From the NCBI GenBank assembly GCA_023396115.1, contig JAEWXC010000076.1, positions 43,617 through 107,616 on the forward strand: a stretch of DNA of 64,000 bases. The letters are read 5' to 3'. This DNA comes from Actinomycetes bacterium (GTDB lineage: Bacteria; Actinomycetota; Actinomycetes; Propionibacteriales; Nocardioidaceae). A program made the position numbers and the translations under genes. Positions 1-13,588 of this stretch are shown here, piece by piece. Every line of letters starts with the position of its first letter. Within the stretch, counting starts at the first letter, position 1. Below the pieces are notes generated by a model that saw nothing but the letters and a program-made list of their open reading frames with translations, did no database searches and had not been told where the DNA came from.

Positions 1-2712
<2,712 letters not shown>

Positions 2713-3038
2713 GGCTGGGTTCGCCTCTTCCGGTTTGCGCGCGTGGATGGACTCGCCAACAGGCTAGTCGGACGCGCGGCGAAATGCCGACCCGGCCGGC
2801 CCGCTGGGTGGCGGGTGTGACCGAGTCGTCAGTGTCAGCGCCGCGGGTGCCCTGGTCTCCTGCTGCTGGACGGGTCCAGCATGGCGGTTCCGGCGCCGTC
2901 GTGGGGCCGGCGTTCCGGCGAACGGCCACCTCCGTGCGCCGAGTGGTCCCCGAGTTGTGCCCGGGTTGTTCCCGACTGGTCCAACGGGCGTCCCGGGCCG
3001 TCGCCGGGTCCTCACCGGGGGTGGGGCATCCTCGTCGT
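2713..3038. other. Divergent intergenic region between kgd and the deacetylase
   Basis: 326 bases with no convincing gene. It holds a candidate -10 for kgd (AGGCTA on the plus strand at 2761-2766, read TAGCCT on the minus strand) and a CATCCT element at 3027-3032, exactly 7 nt before the GTG of the deacetylase. Longer open frames here are shadows caused by high GC. Confidence 0.5.
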
Positions 3039-4601
3039 GTGCTCGCACTCCTCCCACCCTCCCCGCACCGCCCGTCCCGACCCCGCACCGTCGTCGGGGT
3101 GGTGCTGGCCGGGCTGCTGGTGCTGAGCGGGTGCACCGGGGTGAACAGCGGGTCCGGGGACGCTCCCACGGGTCCCGGCACCCCCGCCCGGACCGGCGTC
3201 GCCGAGCAGGTCAGCGAAGGCGGTCGGCCCGACGACGCCGTGCGCACCCACACCCGCTCGTCGATGGAGCCCCGCTACCACGTCAGCTGGCCCTCCTACA
3301 CCGGCGCGGAGGCGTTGAACGCCGAGCTCGCCGACCAGGTGGACGAGCAGGTGCGCGAGTTCCTGGCGACCCGGCCCTCCTCCACCGGCACCGCGGTGCC
3401 CGAGCTCAACGTGGGGTGGCAGACCCTGGCCGACGGTCCCGACCTGGTGGGGGTGCGGCTGGACTCGTACTACTTCGCCGGGGCCAGCGCCGCGGAGAGC
3501 AGCCGGGTGACCTGGTTCGACCGACGCAGCGGCGAGGTGCTGGACCCGCGGCTGCTGGTGGCCGACCAGGCCGAACTGGCCGACGCCGTGGCGCAGGGGG
3601 TGCAGGACGACAGCGTGGACCCCGGGGTGGTGCGGCGCGCGGTGCTGGCCGGCAAGGGCACCCGGGAGTTCGACGGCGCCGGGAACCTGAGGGTCCGGTT
3701 CGACGCCTACTCGGTGGGGCCGGGCTCGGCCGGTGCTGTCGTGGTGGGCCTGGACCGGAGCCAGACCCTGGCAGTGCTCAGCTGGGTGGGGCAGACGGCC
3801 CGGCGTGCGGCGCAGGCACACGCCTGGCAGGTTGCCGCGCAGGCGGCCCAGCCCGCACCCGACGCACCCGCCGTGGGGGAGGAGGCCGCCCCGGACGACG
3901 AGGTGGCCCCCGGGGACGACACCGACGACCCCGGCGACCAGACCGACGGCACGGACGGCGCGGAGGTGCAGCAGAGCGGGCCGACGAAGCCGGTGAACTG
4001 TCGCCGCAAGAAGTGCGTGGCGCTGACCTTCGACGACGGACCCGTCCTGGACTCCGCGCGGCTGCTGCGGAGCCTGCGCCGGCTCGAGGCCCCGGCCACC
4101 TTCTTCGTGCTCGGCCAGCAGGCCCGCGCCTACCCCGCACTGGTCCGCCGCGCGGCCCGGCAGGGGCACGAGATCGGGGTGCACACCTGGGACCACAAGC
4201 AGCTGACCCGGCTCCGGCCGGCCGAGGTCCGCGAGGAGATCCGCAGCAGCATCCTGGAGGTGCAGACCCTGACCGGTCGGCGCCCGACACTGCTGCGCCC
4301 GCCCTACGGGGCGACCGGCCCGCGGGTCGGCCGGATCGCCCGGTCCCTGGGCGTGGCCCAGGTGATGTGGGACGTCGACACCCTGGACTGGAAGGTGAAG
4401 CGGGTCGCACCGGTCGTGCGCGAGGTGAAGCGTTCCACCCGTCGCGGCTCGATCGTGCTGATGCACGACATCCACCCCAGCTCCGTCGACGCGGTGCCGA
4501 AGGTGGTCCGTGCGCTGCGGCGGCAGGGCTTCACTCTGGTGACGGTCTCGGACCTGCTGGGCGAGCCGCAACCCGGCAGCGTCCACCACTCCGGCCGCTG
4601 A
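3039..4601 (+). CDS. Lipoprotein polysaccharide deacetylase (NodB domain)
   Basis: 520-aa secreted carbohydrate esterase, probably acting on peptidoglycan or another cell-wall glycan. Start chosen at GTG 3039 because it gives a short basic N-terminus, a hydrophobic stretch and a lipobox L-S-G-C near residue 30. The middle (about 60-270) resembles the DUF3298/RsiV-type extracellular domain, followed by an acidic linker of D/E/P repeats (about 275-315). The C-terminal NodB domain is complete: TFDDGP, HTWDH (metal-binding His pair), RPPYGA, DTLDW and HDIHP. A CATCCT -10-like element 7 nt before the start suggests a leaderless message. A strong hairpin at 4632-4662 ends the unit. The exact glycan substrate cannot be read from the sequence. 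Confidence 0.88.
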   Translation: MLALLPPSPHRPSRPRTVVGVVLAGLLVLSGCTGVNSGSGDAPTGPGTPARTGVAEQVSEGGRPDDAVRTHTRSSMEPRYHVSWPSYTGAEALNAELADQVDEQVREFLATRPSSTGTAVPELNVGWQTLADGPDLVGVRLDSYYFAGASAAESSRVTWFDRRSGEVLDPRLLVADQAELADAVAQGVQDDSVDPGVVRRAVLAGKGTREFDGAGNLRVRFDAYSVGPGSAGAVVVGLDRSQTLAVLSWVGQTARRAAQAHAWQVAAQAAQPAPDAPAVGEEAAPDDEVAPGDDTDDPGDQTDGTDGAEVQQSGPTKPVNCRRKKCVALTFDDGPVLDSARLLRSLRRLEAPATFFVLGQQARAYPALVRRAARQGHEIGVHTWDHKQLTRLRPAEVREEIRSSILEVQTLTGRRPTLLRPPYGATGPRVGRIARSLGVAQVMWDVDTLDWKVKRVAPVVREVKRSTRRGSIVLMHDIHPSSVDAVPKVVRALRRQGFTLVTVSDLLGEPQPGSVHHSGR

Positions 4602-4631
4602 CCCCGCACGGGGGCGGGGCCCGGAAACAGC

Positions 4632-4666
4632 ACGTGGCGGTGCTCAACGAGCACCGCCACGTTCTT
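4632..4666 (+). terminator. Intrinsic terminator after the deacetylase
   Basis: Perfect 14-bp stem (4632-4645 with 4649-4662), AAC loop, followed by TTCTT. It lies between the plus-strand deacetylase and the 3' end of the minus-strand tRNA-Arg and may act on both. Confidence 0.85.
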
Positions 4667-4669
4667 CTG

Positions 4670-4741
4670 CGCCCCCACTAGGATTCGAACCTAGGCTCCC
4701 GCCTCCGGAGGGCGGTGCTCTATCCCCTGAGCTATGGGGGC
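4670..4741 (-). tRNA. tRNA-Arg (anticodon CCG)
   Basis: Read on the minus strand, a 72-nt cloverleaf: 7-bp acceptor GCCCCCA/TGGGGGC, D-arm GCTC/GAGC, anticodon stem CCGCC/GGCGG with loop CTCCGGA (anticodon CCG, reads CGG), T-stem CTAGG/CCTAG with TTCGAAT loop, discriminator G. CCA is not encoded. It is transcribed away from argS, its cognate synthetase. Confidence 0.97.
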
Positions 4742-4867
4742 TCAGGTGTTGCAGGCGAAACCCTACAACCCGGGCCCGGAACGGTGAAACCGGGTCGCCC
4801 GTCAGCCTCCCGCACGGTGCTCCGACCGCCCGGTGAAACCGGTTCGTCGGCCCGCGAGCGGCGCCGA

Positions 4868-4873
4868 TAGGCT
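4868..4873 (+). promoter_or_regulatory. -10 element of argS (leaderless)
   Basis: TAGGCT ends 7 nt before the GTG of argS, so transcription would start at or next to the start codon. No -35 hexamer close to consensus is visible. Confidence 0.55.
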
Positions 4874-4879
4874 GGGCGG

Positions 4880-6544
4880 GTGAATCCCGAACAGCTCTCC
4901 TCCCTCGTGGTCGATGCCCTGACCGGTCTGGTGACCGACGGCTCCCTGACGCTGCCCGACGGCGTCCCGACCGAGGTGACGATCGAGCGACCCCGCCAGA
5001 AGGGGCACGGGGACTACGCCACCAACGTGGCGCTGCAGCTGGCCAAGAAGGCCGGGACGAACCCGCGCGCGCTGGCCGAGCTGGTCAAGGCCCGGCTCGA
5101 GGCCGACGCGGGGATCGCTGCGGTCGAGATCGCCGGCCCGGGCTTCCTCAACATCACCGTCGAGGCCGGCGCCCAGGGCCAGGTCGCCGCCGACGTGGTG
5201 GCCGCGGGTGCGCGCTTCGGCGCGAACGACTCCTTCGGTGGGGAGAAGATCAACCTCGAGTTCGTCTCGGCCAACCCGACCGGACCGATCCACATCGGCG
5301 GCGTGCGCTGGGCCGCGGTCGGTGACGCGCTGGGTCGGATCTTCAGCCTGTCCGGCGCCGAGGTCACCCGCGAGTACTACTTCAACGACCACGGCGGCCA
5401 GATCGACCGCTTCTCGGGTTCGCTGCTGGCGGCCGCGCACGGCCGTCCGGTGCCCGAGGACGGCTACGGCGGTGACTACATCTCCGAGATCGCCGCGCAG
5501 GTGGTCGCGGCCCGCCCCGACGTCCTGACGCTCGACGACACCGCCGCGCAGGAGGTGTTCCGCGAGGTCGGCGTGGAGCTGATGTTCGCCGAGATCAAGA
5601 GCTCGCTGCACGACTTCGGGGTCGACTTCGACGTCTACTTCCACGAGGACAACCTGCACACCTCCGGGGCGGTGGAGCGCTCGGTGGCCCGGCTGACCGA
5701 GCTGGGCAACACCTACGAGCAGGACGGCGCGCTGTGGCTGCGCTCGGAGAAGTTCGGTGACGACAAGGACCGCGTCATCATCAAGGCCGACGGCAACGGC
5801 GCCTACCTCTCCGGTGACATCGCCTACTACCTGGACAAGCGCAGCCGCGGCTTCGACCGCTGCCTGATCATGCTCGGCGCCGACCACCACGGATACGTGG
5901 GACGGATGAACGCCATGTGCGCCGCGTTCGGCGACACCCCCGGGGTGAACCTGGAGATCCTGATCGGCCAGATGGTCAACCTGGTCCGCGACGGCCAGCC
6001 GATGCGGATGTCGAAGCGTGCCGGCACCGTGGTGACGATCGACGACCTGGTCGGTGCGATCGGGGTGGACGCGGCCCGGTACGCCTTGGCCCGCTACTCC
6101 TCGGACTCCAACATCGACCTCGACCTGGACCTGTGGACCAAGGCCGACCGCGCCAACCCGGTCTACTACGTGCAGTACGTGGCGGCGCGGACCGCCTCGA
6201 TCCTGCGCAACGGTGCCGAGCTCGGTCTGGCCCCGGCCGGTGAGGAGTTCGACCCGTCGCTGCTGGCCCACGAGAAGGAGGGCGACCTGCTGCGCGCCCT
6301 GGCCGAGTTCCCCGCGGTGGTCGCCTCGGCCGCCGAGCTGCGCGAGCCGCACCGGGTGGCCCGCTACCTCGAGGACACCGCAGCCACGTTCCACAAGTTC
6401 TACGACGAGTGCCGGGTGCTGCCGATGGGCGACGAGGAGGCGGGGCCGCTGCACGCCGCGCGCCTGCTGCTGGTCGCCGCCACCCGGACCGTCTTCGCCA
6501 ACGGCCTCGACCTGCTCGGCGTCACCGCGCCGGAACGGATGTGA
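4880..6544 (+). CDS. argS: Arginine--tRNA ligase
   Basis: Class I aminoacyl-tRNA synthetase that charges tRNA-Arg in the cytoplasm; 554 aa, normal length. The N-terminal Add-1 tRNA-binding domain covers roughly 1-100, the HIGH signature appears as PTGPIHIGG near 137, the KMSKS loop as MRMSKRAG near 374, and the C-terminal DALR anticodon-binding domain follows from about 430. Starts at GTG 4880 with a -10 directly upstream and no Shine-Dalgarno. First gene of a tight run with lysA, hom, thrC and thrB. Confidence 0.98.
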   Translation: MNPEQLSSLVVDALTGLVTDGSLTLPDGVPTEVTIERPRQKGHGDYATNVALQLAKKAGTNPRALAELVKARLEADAGIAAVEIAGPGFLNITVEAGAQGQVAADVVAAGARFGANDSFGGEKINLEFVSANPTGPIHIGGVRWAAVGDALGRIFSLSGAEVTREYYFNDHGGQIDRFSGSLLAAAHGRPVPEDGYGGDYISEIAAQVVAARPDVLTLDDTAAQEVFREVGVELMFAEIKSSLHDFGVDFDVYFHEDNLHTSGAVERSVARLTELGNTYEQDGALWLRSEKFGDDKDRVIIKADGNGAYLSGDIAYYLDKRSRGFDRCLIMLGADHHGYVGRMNAMCAAFGDTPGVNLEILIGQMVNLVRDGQPMRMSKRAGTVVTIDDLVGAIGVDAARYALARYSSDSNIDLDLDLWTKADRANPVYYVQYVAARTASILRNGAELGLAPAGEEFDPSLLAHEKEGDLLRALAEFPAVVASAAELREPHRVARYLEDTAATFHKFYDECRVLPMGDEEAGPLHAARLLLVAATRTVFANGLDLLGVTAPERM

Positions 6545-6548
6545 CCTG

Positions 6549-7952
6549 ATGCCCGTCTCCCACCCCTCCGGGTGGGCGCACGCCGACGGCGCCCTGCGTG
6601 GCCCCGCCTGGCTGTCCGCCCCCGGCGACGTGAACGCCCTGGTCCCGAGCCTGTGGTCGCAGACCGCGACCAAGACCGACGGAGTGCTCAGCATCGGCGG
6701 CGTCGCGCTGACCGACCTGGTCGCCGAGCACGGCTCGCCGGCCTACGTGCTGGACGAGGTCGACTTCCGCGCCCGCGCCGCGGCGTTCCGTGACGCCTTC
6801 GACGACTTCGACGTCTACTACGCCGGCAAGGCGTTCCTGTGCACCGCCGTCGCCCGCTGGGTGGCCGAGGAGGGCCTGAGCCTGGACGTGTGTTCCGACG
6901 GCGAGCTGTCGGTGGCGCTGCGCGGCGGGGTGGACCCGGCCCGGATCGGCTACCACGGCAACAACAAGTCCGCCGCCGAGCTGGAGCGTGCCGTCACCGT
7001 CGGGGTGGGCCGGATCATCGTCGACTCGTTCACCGAGATCGAGCGGCTGGACCGGATCACCCGCGAGCTGGGCCGGACGACCGGGGTCATGATCCGGGTC
7101 ACCGCCGGCGTCGAGGCGCACACCCACGAGTTCATCGCGACCGCCCACGAGGACCAGAAGTTCGGCTTCTCGATCGCCTCCGGTGACGCGTTCCGGGCCG
7201 CCGGTGCGGTGCTCGAGGTGCCCGGCCTGGAGCTGCTGGGGCTGCACAGCCACATCGGGTCGCAGATCTTCGAGTCCTCCGGCTTCGAGGTGGCCGCCCG
7301 TCGCGTGCTCGGGCTGCACGCCCGGATCGCCGCCGAGCTGGGCCACACCTGCCCGGAGATGGACCTGGGCGGCGGCTTCGGCATCGCCTACACCACCCAG
7401 GACGACCCCTCCACACCGCAGAAGCTCGCCGACGAGCTGCGCGCGATCGTGGCGCACGAGTGCCGCGGGCTGGGTGTCGAGGTGCCGCGGCTGTCGATCG
7501 AGCCCGGCCGCGCCGTGGTCGGCCCGTCGGTCGCGACCGTCTACACCGTCGGTACGGTCAAGCAGGTCGCCCTCGACGGCGGCCAGGTCCGCACCTACGT
7601 CTCGGTCGACGGCGGGATGAGCGACAACATCCGCACGGCGCTGTACGACGCCGACTACTCCGCGACGATCGCCTCGCGCACCTCCGGGGCGTCGGCGGTG
7701 CTCTCCCGGGTGGTCGGCAAGCACTGCGAGGCCGGGGACGTCGTGGTCCGCGACGAGTTCCTGCCCTCCGACGTGGCCCCCGGCGACCTGGTGGCGGTGC
7801 CCGGGACGGGCGCGTACTGCCGCTCGATGGCCTCCAACTACAACCACGCCCTCCGCCCGCCGGTGATCGCGGTGCGGGACGGGGTGAGCCGCGTGGTGGT
7901 GCGGCGCGAGACTGAGGACGACCTGTTGGCAACCGACGTGGGTGAGGCATGA
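6549..7952 (+). CDS. lysA: Diaminopimelate decarboxylase
   Basis: Last step of lysine synthesis: meso-diaminopimelate to lysine plus CO2, PLP-dependent (fold III). 467 aa. Schiff-base lysine in YYAGKAF (about 94), HIGSQIF near 235, glycine-rich phosphate-binding MDLGGGFGIAY near 275, and EPGRAVVGPS near 317. Start at ATG 6549, four bases after the argS stop; the N-terminal 25 residues are an extension common in actinobacteria. Overlaps hom by 4 bp (ATGA), so translation is probably coupled. Confidence 0.97.
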   Translation: MPVSHPSGWAHADGALRGPAWLSAPGDVNALVPSLWSQTATKTDGVLSIGGVALTDLVAEHGSPAYVLDEVDFRARAAAFRDAFDDFDVYYAGKAFLCTAVARWVAEEGLSLDVCSDGELSVALRGGVDPARIGYHGNNKSAAELERAVTVGVGRIIVDSFTEIERLDRITRELGRTTGVMIRVTAGVEAHTHEFIATAHEDQKFGFSIASGDAFRAAGAVLEVPGLELLGLHSHIGSQIFESSGFEVAARRVLGLHARIAAELGHTCPEMDLGGGFGIAYTTQDDPSTPQKLADELRAIVAHECRGLGVEVPRLSIEPGRAVVGPSVATVYTVGTVKQVALDGGQVRTYVSVDGGMSDNIRTALYDADYSATIASRTSGASAVLSRVVGKHCEAGDVVVRDEFLPSDVAPGDLVAVPGTGAYCRSMASNYNHALRPPVIAVRDGVSRVVVRRETEDDLLATDVGEA

Positions 7953-9250
7953 ACGACAAGAACGAGCGGACCCTGAAGGTCGCGCTGCTCGGCTGCGGCT
8001 CCGTGGGCTCCCAGGTGGTGCGGCTGCTGACCGAGCAGGCCGACGACCTGGCCGCCCGGGTGGGAGCCCGGGTCGAGCTGGCCGGGGTCGCGGTGCGCCG
8101 CATCGACGCCCCGCGCGAGGTCGAGGTCCCCGCGGACCTGCTCACCACCGACGCCGACGCCCTGGTGGCGCGCCCCGACGTGGACCTGGTGATCGAGGTG
8201 ATCGGCGGCATCGAGCCGGCCCGGCGCCTGATCCTCTCCGCGCTGCAGAACGGCGCCTCGGTGGTCACCGCCAACAAGGCGCTGCTCGCCGAGGACGGGC
8301 CGACCCTGTTCGAGGCCGCCGCGCAGGCGGGGCGCGACCTGTACTACGAGGCCGCCGTCGCGGGTGCGATCCCGATCATCCGGCCGCTGCGCGAGTCGCT
8401 GGCCGGTGACCGGGTGACCCGGGTGCTGGGCATCGTCAACGGCACCACGAACTTCATCCTCGACAAGATGGACACCTCCGGTGCCGGCTTCTCCGAGGCA
8501 CTCACCGAGGCCCAGGAACTCGGCTACGCCGAGGCCGACCCGACCGCCGACGTGGAGGGCTTCGATGCCGCCGCCAAGGCCGCGATCCTGGCCAGCCTGG
8601 CCTTCCACAGCCGGGTCACCGCCAACGACGTGTACCGCGAGGGCATCTCCGAGGTCACCGCCGCGGACGTGGCCTCGGCCCGGGACCGTGGTGCCGTGGT
8701 CAAGCTGCTGGCGATCGCCGAGCTCAAGGACGACGAGGTCGCGGTGCGGGTGCACCCGGCGATGATCCCGCGCAGCCACCCGCTGGCCGGGGTGCGCGAG
8801 GCCTACAACGCGGTGTTCGTCGAGTCCGAGGCCGCCGGTCAGCTGATGTTCTACGGCCCCGGTGCCGGTGGCTCGCCCACCGCCTCGGCCGTCCTGGGCG
8901 ACCTGGTCACGGTGGCCCGCAACCTGCTGGCCGGTGCCACCGGGGCGGGGGAGTCGGCCTACGCCGACCGCCGGGTGCTCTCGATGGGCGAGACCGTCAC
9001 CCGCTACCACGTCGGGATCGACGTGGACGACCGTTCCGGGGTCCTGGCCCAGGTGGCGAGCGCGTTCGCCGACCACGGCGTCTCGATCCAGACGGTCCGC
9101 CAGGAGGGGCGCGGAGCCGACGCCCAGCTGGTGGTGGTGAGCCACGCGGCCACCGACGCCCAGCTCTCGGCCTGCGTGGCCCAGCTGCGCGACATGGAGA
9201 TCGTGCGTGACGTCACCTCGGTGATGCGCGTGGAAGGAGACAGCGAATGA
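7949..9250 (+). CDS. hom: Homoserine dehydrogenase
   Basis: Reduces aspartate semialdehyde to homoserine, the branch point to threonine and methionine. 433 aa. N-terminal Rossmann fold with GCGSVGSQV (residues 15-23), catalytic-domain signature [11 protein letters not shown] near 164, and a C-terminal ACT domain (about 350-425) expected to bind threonine for feedback inhibition. Monofunctional, with no aspartokinase domain. Overlaps lysA and thrC by 4 bp at each end. Confidence 0.97.
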   Translation: MNDKNERTLKVALLGCGSVGSQVVRLLTEQADDLAARVGARVELAGVAVRRIDAPREVEVPADLLTTDADALVARPDVDLVIEVIGGIEPARRLILSALQNGASVVTANKALLAEDGPTLFEAAAQAGRDLYYEAAVAGAIPIIRPLRESLAGDRVTRVLGIVNGTTNFILDKMDTSGAGFSEALTEAQELGYAEADPTADVEGFDAAAKAAILASLAFHSRVTANDVYREGISEVTAADVASARDRGAVVKLLAIAELKDDEVAVRVHPAMIPRSHPLAGVREAYNAVFVESEAAGQLMFYGPGAGGSPTASAVLGDLVTVARNLLAGATGAGESAYADRRVLSMGETVTRYHVGIDVDDRSGVLAQVASAFADHGVSIQTVRQEGRGADAQLVVVSHAATDAQLSACVAQLRDMEIVRDVTSVMRVEGDSE

Positions 9251-10311
9251 GGCACCAGTGGACGGGCGTGGTCGAGGAGTACCGCGACCTGCTCGACATC
9301 CCGGCGGGTACCCCGGCCATCACCCTCGGTGAGGGCGGCACCCCGCTGGTGGAGTCGCGCTGGCTCTCCGAGCTCACCGGCGGACAGGTCTGGCTCAAGG
9401 TCGAGGGCGACAACCCCACCGGCTCGTTCAAGGACCGCGGCATGACGGCCGCGATCTCGGTGGCCGTCGCCGAGGGCGCGAAGGCCGTGGTCTGCGCCTC
9501 CACCGGCAACACCTCGGCCTCGATGGCCGCCTACGCCGCCAAGGCCCGGATCACCCCGATCGTGCTGGTGCCGGAGGGCAAGATCGCGGCGGGCAAGATG
9601 GCCCAGGCGATCATGCACGGCGCCCGGATCATCATGGTCCGCGGCAACTTCGACGACTGCCTGCGGCTCAGCCGCGGCCTGGCCGAGGAGTACCCGGTCG
9701 CGCTGGTCAACTCGGTCAACCCGGTGCGTCTGGAGGGGCAGAAGACCGCTGCCTTCGAGATCGTCGACCGGCTCGGTGACGCCCCCGACTACCACCTGCT
9801 GCCGGTCGGCAACGCCGGCAACATCTCGGCCTACTGGCTCGGTTACCGGCAGTACGCGGAGGCCGGCCGGTCGACCAAGCTGCCGGTGATGCGCGCCTTC
9901 CAGGCCGAGGGCGCTGCTCCGCTGGTCACCGGGGAGCCGTTCCCGCACCCGGAGACCAAGGCCACCGCCATCCGGATCGGCAACCCGGCCTCGTGGAAGC
10001 TCGCCGAGGCCGCCGCGACGGAGTCCGGCGGACGGTTCGCCGCGCTGTCGGACGAGGCGATCCTGGCCGCCCAAGCCCAGCTGGCCCGTGAGGACGGCGT
10101 GTTCGTCGAGCCGGCCTCGGCGGTCGGCGTGGCCGGCATGCTCGCCGAGCTGGAGGCGGGGGAGTCCTACGCCGGGTCGACGGTGGTCATCACCGTCACC
10201 GGTCACGGGCTCAAGGACACCGTGACCGCGCTCGAGGGCGTGGGTTCCGTGGTGGACACCGTGATCGACGCCGACGTGGCCCAGGCCGCCTCGGCCGCCG
10301 ACCTCGTCTGA
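9247..10311 (+). CDS. thrC: Threonine synthase
   Basis: PLP enzyme that converts O-phosphohomoserine to threonine. 354 aa, the short class found in actinobacteria and bacilli. Cofactor lysine lies in [10 protein letters not shown] (about residue 62); STGNTSAS and [12 protein letters not shown] match the PLP phosphate-binding and substrate loops. ATGA overlap with hom; thrB begins 5 nt after the stop. Confidence 0.97.
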   Translation: MRHQWTGVVEEYRDLLDIPAGTPAITLGEGGTPLVESRWLSELTGGQVWLKVEGDNPTGSFKDRGMTAAISVAVAEGAKAVVCASTGNTSASMAAYAAKARITPIVLVPEGKIAAGKMAQAIMHGARIIMVRGNFDDCLRLSRGLAEEYPVALVNSVNPVRLEGQKTAAFEIVDRLGDAPDYHLLPVGNAGNISAYWLGYRQYAEAGRSTKLPVMRAFQAEGAAPLVTGEPFPHPETKATAIRIGNPASWKLAEAAATESGGRFAALSDEAILAAQAQLAREDGVFVEPASAVGVAGMLAELEAGESYAGSTVVITVTGHGLKDTVTALEGVGSVVDTVIDADVAQAASAADLV

Positions 10312-10316
10312 ACGCC

Positions 10317-11228
10317 GTGGTCACGTTCGTCGAGACCGACGTCACCGTTCGCGTCCCGGCCACCTCGGCCAACCTCGGGCCCGGCTTCGACGCGCTGGGG
10401 ATCGCCTGGTCGCTGCACGACGAGCTGACCGCCCGGGTGAGCACCTCGGGCACCCGGGTCGTGGTGGTCGGTGAGGGCGAGGGCCAGGTGCCGCTCGACG
10501 AGCGCCACCTGGTGGTGCGCTCCATGCACGCCGCGTTCGACCTGCTCGGGGGACGCCCGGCCGGGATCGAGCTGAGCTGCCGCAACGTGATCGCGCACAG
10601 CCGGGGGATGGGCTCCAGCTCCGCGGCGATCGTGGCCGGAGTGGTCCTGGCGCGCGGGCTGGTGGCCGGCGGTGAGCTGCTGGTCGACGACGAGTCGCTG
10701 TTCGCGCTGGCCGCGGAGATCGAGGGACACCCGGACAACGTGGCGCCCGCCTTCCACGGGGGCTTCACCGTCGCCGGGCGGTCGGGCGACGACCTGGACG
10801 GGCCGTTCTTCGCGGTCCCGCTCAGTGCCGACCCGCGCGTGTGCGGCGTCCTCTTCGTGCCCGCCGAGCCGGTGGCCACCGAACTGGCCCGGGGGCTGCT
10901 GCCCGCCCAGGTGCCGCACGCCGAGGCTGCCGCCGACGCCGGTCGGGCCGCGCTGCTGGTGGCGGCCCTGACCGGGCGGCCGGAGCTGCTGCACACCGCC
11001 ACCCGCGACTGGCTGCACCAGGACCACCGGGCCGCGGCGATGCCCCGGAGCCACGCCCTGGTCGCCACCCTGCGTGCCGAGGGGGTGCCGGCGGTGATCT
11101 CCGGCGCCGGACCCACGGTGCTGGCCTTCGCCGACGCCTCCCAGGTCGACGCGCTCGCCGCCCGGGTGCCGGCCGGCTGGTCGGTGCACACGGTGCAGGT
11201 CGACCCGCACGGCGCCACCCTGGTCTGA
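10317..11228 (+). CDS. thrB: Homoserine kinase
   Basis: GHMP-family kinase that phosphorylates homoserine for ThrC. 303 aa. Motif 1 PATSANLGPGFD near the N-terminus (about 14-25), the ATP-binding GMGSSSAAIVAG loop near 98, and the C-terminal GHMP motif SGAGPTVLAF near 262. GTG start five bases after thrC. Last gene of the amino-acid operon. Confidence 0.96.
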   Translation: MVTFVETDVTVRVPATSANLGPGFDALGIAWSLHDELTARVSTSGTRVVVVGEGEGQVPLDERHLVVRSMHAAFDLLGGRPAGIELSCRNVIAHSRGMGSSSAAIVAGVVLARGLVAGGELLVDDESLFALAAEIEGHPDNVAPAFHGGFTVAGRSGDDLDGPFFAVPLSADPRVCGVLFVPAEPVATELARGLLPAQVPHAEAAADAGRAALLVAALTGRPELLHTATRDWLHQDHRAAAMPRSHALVATLRAEGVPAVISGAGPTVLAFADASQVDALAARVPAGWSVHTVQVDPHGATLV

Positions 11229-11265
11229 GGCCCGATCAGGTGCGGCGCCGTCCGGGGAGTGGCAA

Positions 11266-11296
11266 CTGACACATCGGCGGAGCTGGGTGGTACCGT
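11266..11296 (+). promoter_or_regulatory. Possible rho promoter
   Basis: CTGACA (11266-11271) and TACCGT (11291-11296) resemble -35 and -10 hexamers with a 19-bp spacer, slightly long. This would leave a leader of about 215 nt before rho; such leaders often carry Rho autoregulation, but nothing in this one proves it. Confidence 0.35.
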
Positions 11297-11518
11297 GCAG
11301 GTGCGCCGTTCGGCGCGAGCACCGTTCGTGATCGTCACCGGGTGACCGGGGGCGCCGCCGCGAGGGTGCAACACCTCCGTCACTGCGACATCGCGTCGTG
11401 TGCTGGCTGTCTGGAACCGCGTGGCGTGACTGTGATGTCGCGGCCGTGGCGGGGGGATCTGACGAACGCCTGCCCCGGAGACCCCGGGGACGGGACTGAT
11501 ACGTGGGAAGGACCTCAC

Positions 11519-13396
11519 GTGACCGACACCATCGAATCCACCCCGAAGAAGCGCAGTGGTGGACTCAACTCCATGCTCATCGCCGACCTGAAGTCGATGG
11601 CGCAGGGCATGGGCATCTCGGGTGCCTCCACCATGAAGAAGGCCCAGCTGGTCGAGGCGATCAAGGCCTCCCAGGGCGGGTCGTCGGCTGGTGCCGCGGC
11701 CGAGAAGCCGGCCCGGCGCGCCCGTGGCGCCGAGGCCCCGGCAGCGGACGCCCCGGCTGCGGAGTCCGCGGCGCAGGCGTCCGAGGCGCCGCAGGTGCGC
11801 AGCGAGACCCGCGAGGGCCGCAACCGCCGCCGCGGCCAGAACCAGCCCGAGCAGAACGACCAGGCCGAGCAGCGCCGCGAGCGCCCGGCCAAGGGCGAGC
11901 AGAAGAACGACCAGAAGGCCGAGAAGAACGAGGCGGCCTCCGGGGAGCAGGACGGCCAGGACGGCGAGCGCCGCGGCCGCAACCGCAACCGGGACCGGGA
12001 CAACCGGAACGACAACCGCGACAACCAGGGCGGTGACCAGCAGAACCAGGGTGGCCGCAACCGGGACCGGAACGACAACCGGGACAACCAGGGCGGTCGC
12101 AACCGGGGCGGCAACCAGGGTGGCGGCAACGACCACTCCGACGACGACGGCGGCAGCCGTCGCAACCGCCGTCGTCGGGGCCGTGACCGGGACCGCCAGG
12201 GCGGCGGTGGCCGCGGCGGACGCGGCGAGCCGGACACCACGATCCTCGAGGACGACGTGCTCGTCCCGGCCGCCGGCATCCTGGACGTGCTGGACAACTA
12301 CGCCTTCGTGCGGACCTCGGGCTACCTGCCCGGCTCCGACGACGTCTACCTGGCCATGTCGATGGTCCGCAAGCTCGGCCTGCGCCGTGGCGACGCGATC
12401 GTCGGCCAGGTGCGCCAGCCCCGGGAGGGCGAGCGCAAGGAGAAGTTCAACCCGATGGTGAAGGTCGACTCGGTCAACGGGTCCGACCCGGCCGAGGCCA
12501 AGGACCGTCCGGAGTTCTCCAAGTTCACCCCGCTGCACGCCAACGAGCGCCTGCGCCTGGAGACCGAGTCGGCCAACCTGATCGGCCGGGTCATCGACAT
12601 CGCGGCCCCGATCGGCAAGGGCCAGCGCGGCCTCATCGTCTCCCCGCCCAAGGCCGGCAAGACGATGATCATGCAGTCGATCGCCAACTCGATCGCGGTC
12701 AACAACCCCGAGGTCCACCTCATGGTGGTCCTGGTCGACGAGCGTCCCGAGGAGGTCACCGACTTCCAGCGCAGCGTCAAGGGTGAGGTCATCGCCTCGA
12801 CCTTCGACCGCCCCGCGGCCGACCACACGATGGTCGCCGAGCTGGCCATCGAGCGGGCCAAGCGCCTGGTCGAGCTCGGCCACGACGTCGTGGTCCTGCT
12901 CGACTCGATCACCCGCCTGGGTCGTGCCTACAACCTGGCCGCCCCGGCCAGCGGCCGGATCCTGTCCGGTGGTGTCGACTCCTCGGCGCTGTACCCGCCC
13001 AAGCGGTTCTTCGGTGCGGCCCGCAACATCGAGGACGGCGGCTCGCTCACCATCCTGGCCAGCGCGCTGATCGAGACCGGCTCGAAGATGGACGAGGTGA
13101 TCTTCGAGGAGTTCAAGGGCACCGGCAACATGGAGCTGCGCCTGCGCCGCGAGTTCGCCGACAAGCGGATCTTCCCGGCGATCGACGCGGTCCAGTCCGG
13201 CACCCGCCGGGACGAGCTCATGCTGCAGAAGGAGGAGGCCGCGATCATCTGGAAGCTGCGTCGCGTGCTCTCCGGCCTCGACGGCCAGCAGGCCCTGGAG
13301 CTCCTGCTCGAGCGGCTCAAGAAGAGCCAGTCGAACTACGAGTTCCTGATGCAGGTCGCCAAGACCACCCCGGGCGGCACCAACAACGGCATCTGA
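11519..13396 (+). CDS. rho: Transcription termination factor Rho with long low-complexity insert
   Basis: Hexameric RNA helicase that ends transcription. 625 aa from GTG 11519, preceded by GGGAAGGA. A Rho-N segment (about 15-60) is followed by an Ala-rich then Asn/Arg/Asp/Gly/Gln-rich insertion (about 60-240, repeated [12 protein letters not shown] and GGNQGG units) typical of high-GC actinobacteria. The cold-shock-like RNA-binding domain follows (about 245-320), then the ATPase with Walker [12 protein letters not shown] near 374 and Walker [12 protein letters not shown] near 460. The insert is rich in charged residues and likely disordered. A strong hairpin sits just after the stop. Confidence 0.98.
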   Translation: MTDTIESTPKKRSGGLNSMLIADLKSMAQGMGISGASTMKKAQLVEAIKASQGGSSAGAAAEKPARRARGAEAPAADAPAAESAAQASEAPQVRSETREGRNRRRGQNQPEQNDQAEQRRERPAKGEQKNDQKAEKNEAASGEQDGQDGERRGRNRNRDRDNRNDNRDNQGGDQQNQGGRNRDRNDNRDNQGGRNRGGNQGGGNDHSDDDGGSRRNRRRRGRDRDRQGGGGRGGRGEPDTTILEDDVLVPAAGILDVLDNYAFVRTSGYLPGSDDVYLAMSMVRKLGLRRGDAIVGQVRQPREGERKEKFNPMVKVDSVNGSDPAEAKDRPEFSKFTPLHANERLRLETESANLIGRVIDIAAPIGKGQRGLIVSPPKAGKTMIMQSIANSIAVNNPEVHLMVVLVDERPEEVTDFQRSVKGEVIASTFDRPAADHTMVAELAIERAKRLVELGHDVVVLLDSITRLGRAYNLAAPASGRILSGGVDSSALYPPKRFFGAARNIEDGGSLTILASALIETGSKMDEVIFEEFKGTGNMELRLRREFADKRIFPAIDAVQSGTRRDELMLQKEEAAIIWKLRRVLSGLDGQQALELLLERLKKSQSNYEFLMQVAKTTPGGTNNGI

Positions 13397-13416
13397 GCCA
13401 CCGGCTCAGCCACCTC

Positions 13417-13449
13417 GCCGGGCACCGGAGAACCCCTCCGGTGCCCGGC
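13417..13449 (+). terminator. Hairpin terminator after rho
   Basis: Perfect 14-bp stem (13417-13430 with 13436-13449) and 5-nt loop; no T-run follows, as is frequent in actinobacteria. Confidence 0.7.
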
Positions 13450-13588
13450 TGGTCACGTCCGGGGCCGCCGCGGGAACATCCCGATTGGCGCCGGTGTTGA
13501 CCCGGGTGGCAAACTCTTCCCCTGGTTCCGGTTCACGTCCCGCACGAGGCGGGGCGACCCGGCGACAACATCTTGTGAGGACAGGTTC

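Noticed and set aside
4802..6694. 630-codon minus-strand frame over argS
   Set aside because: Antisense shadow of argS, no recognisable motif.
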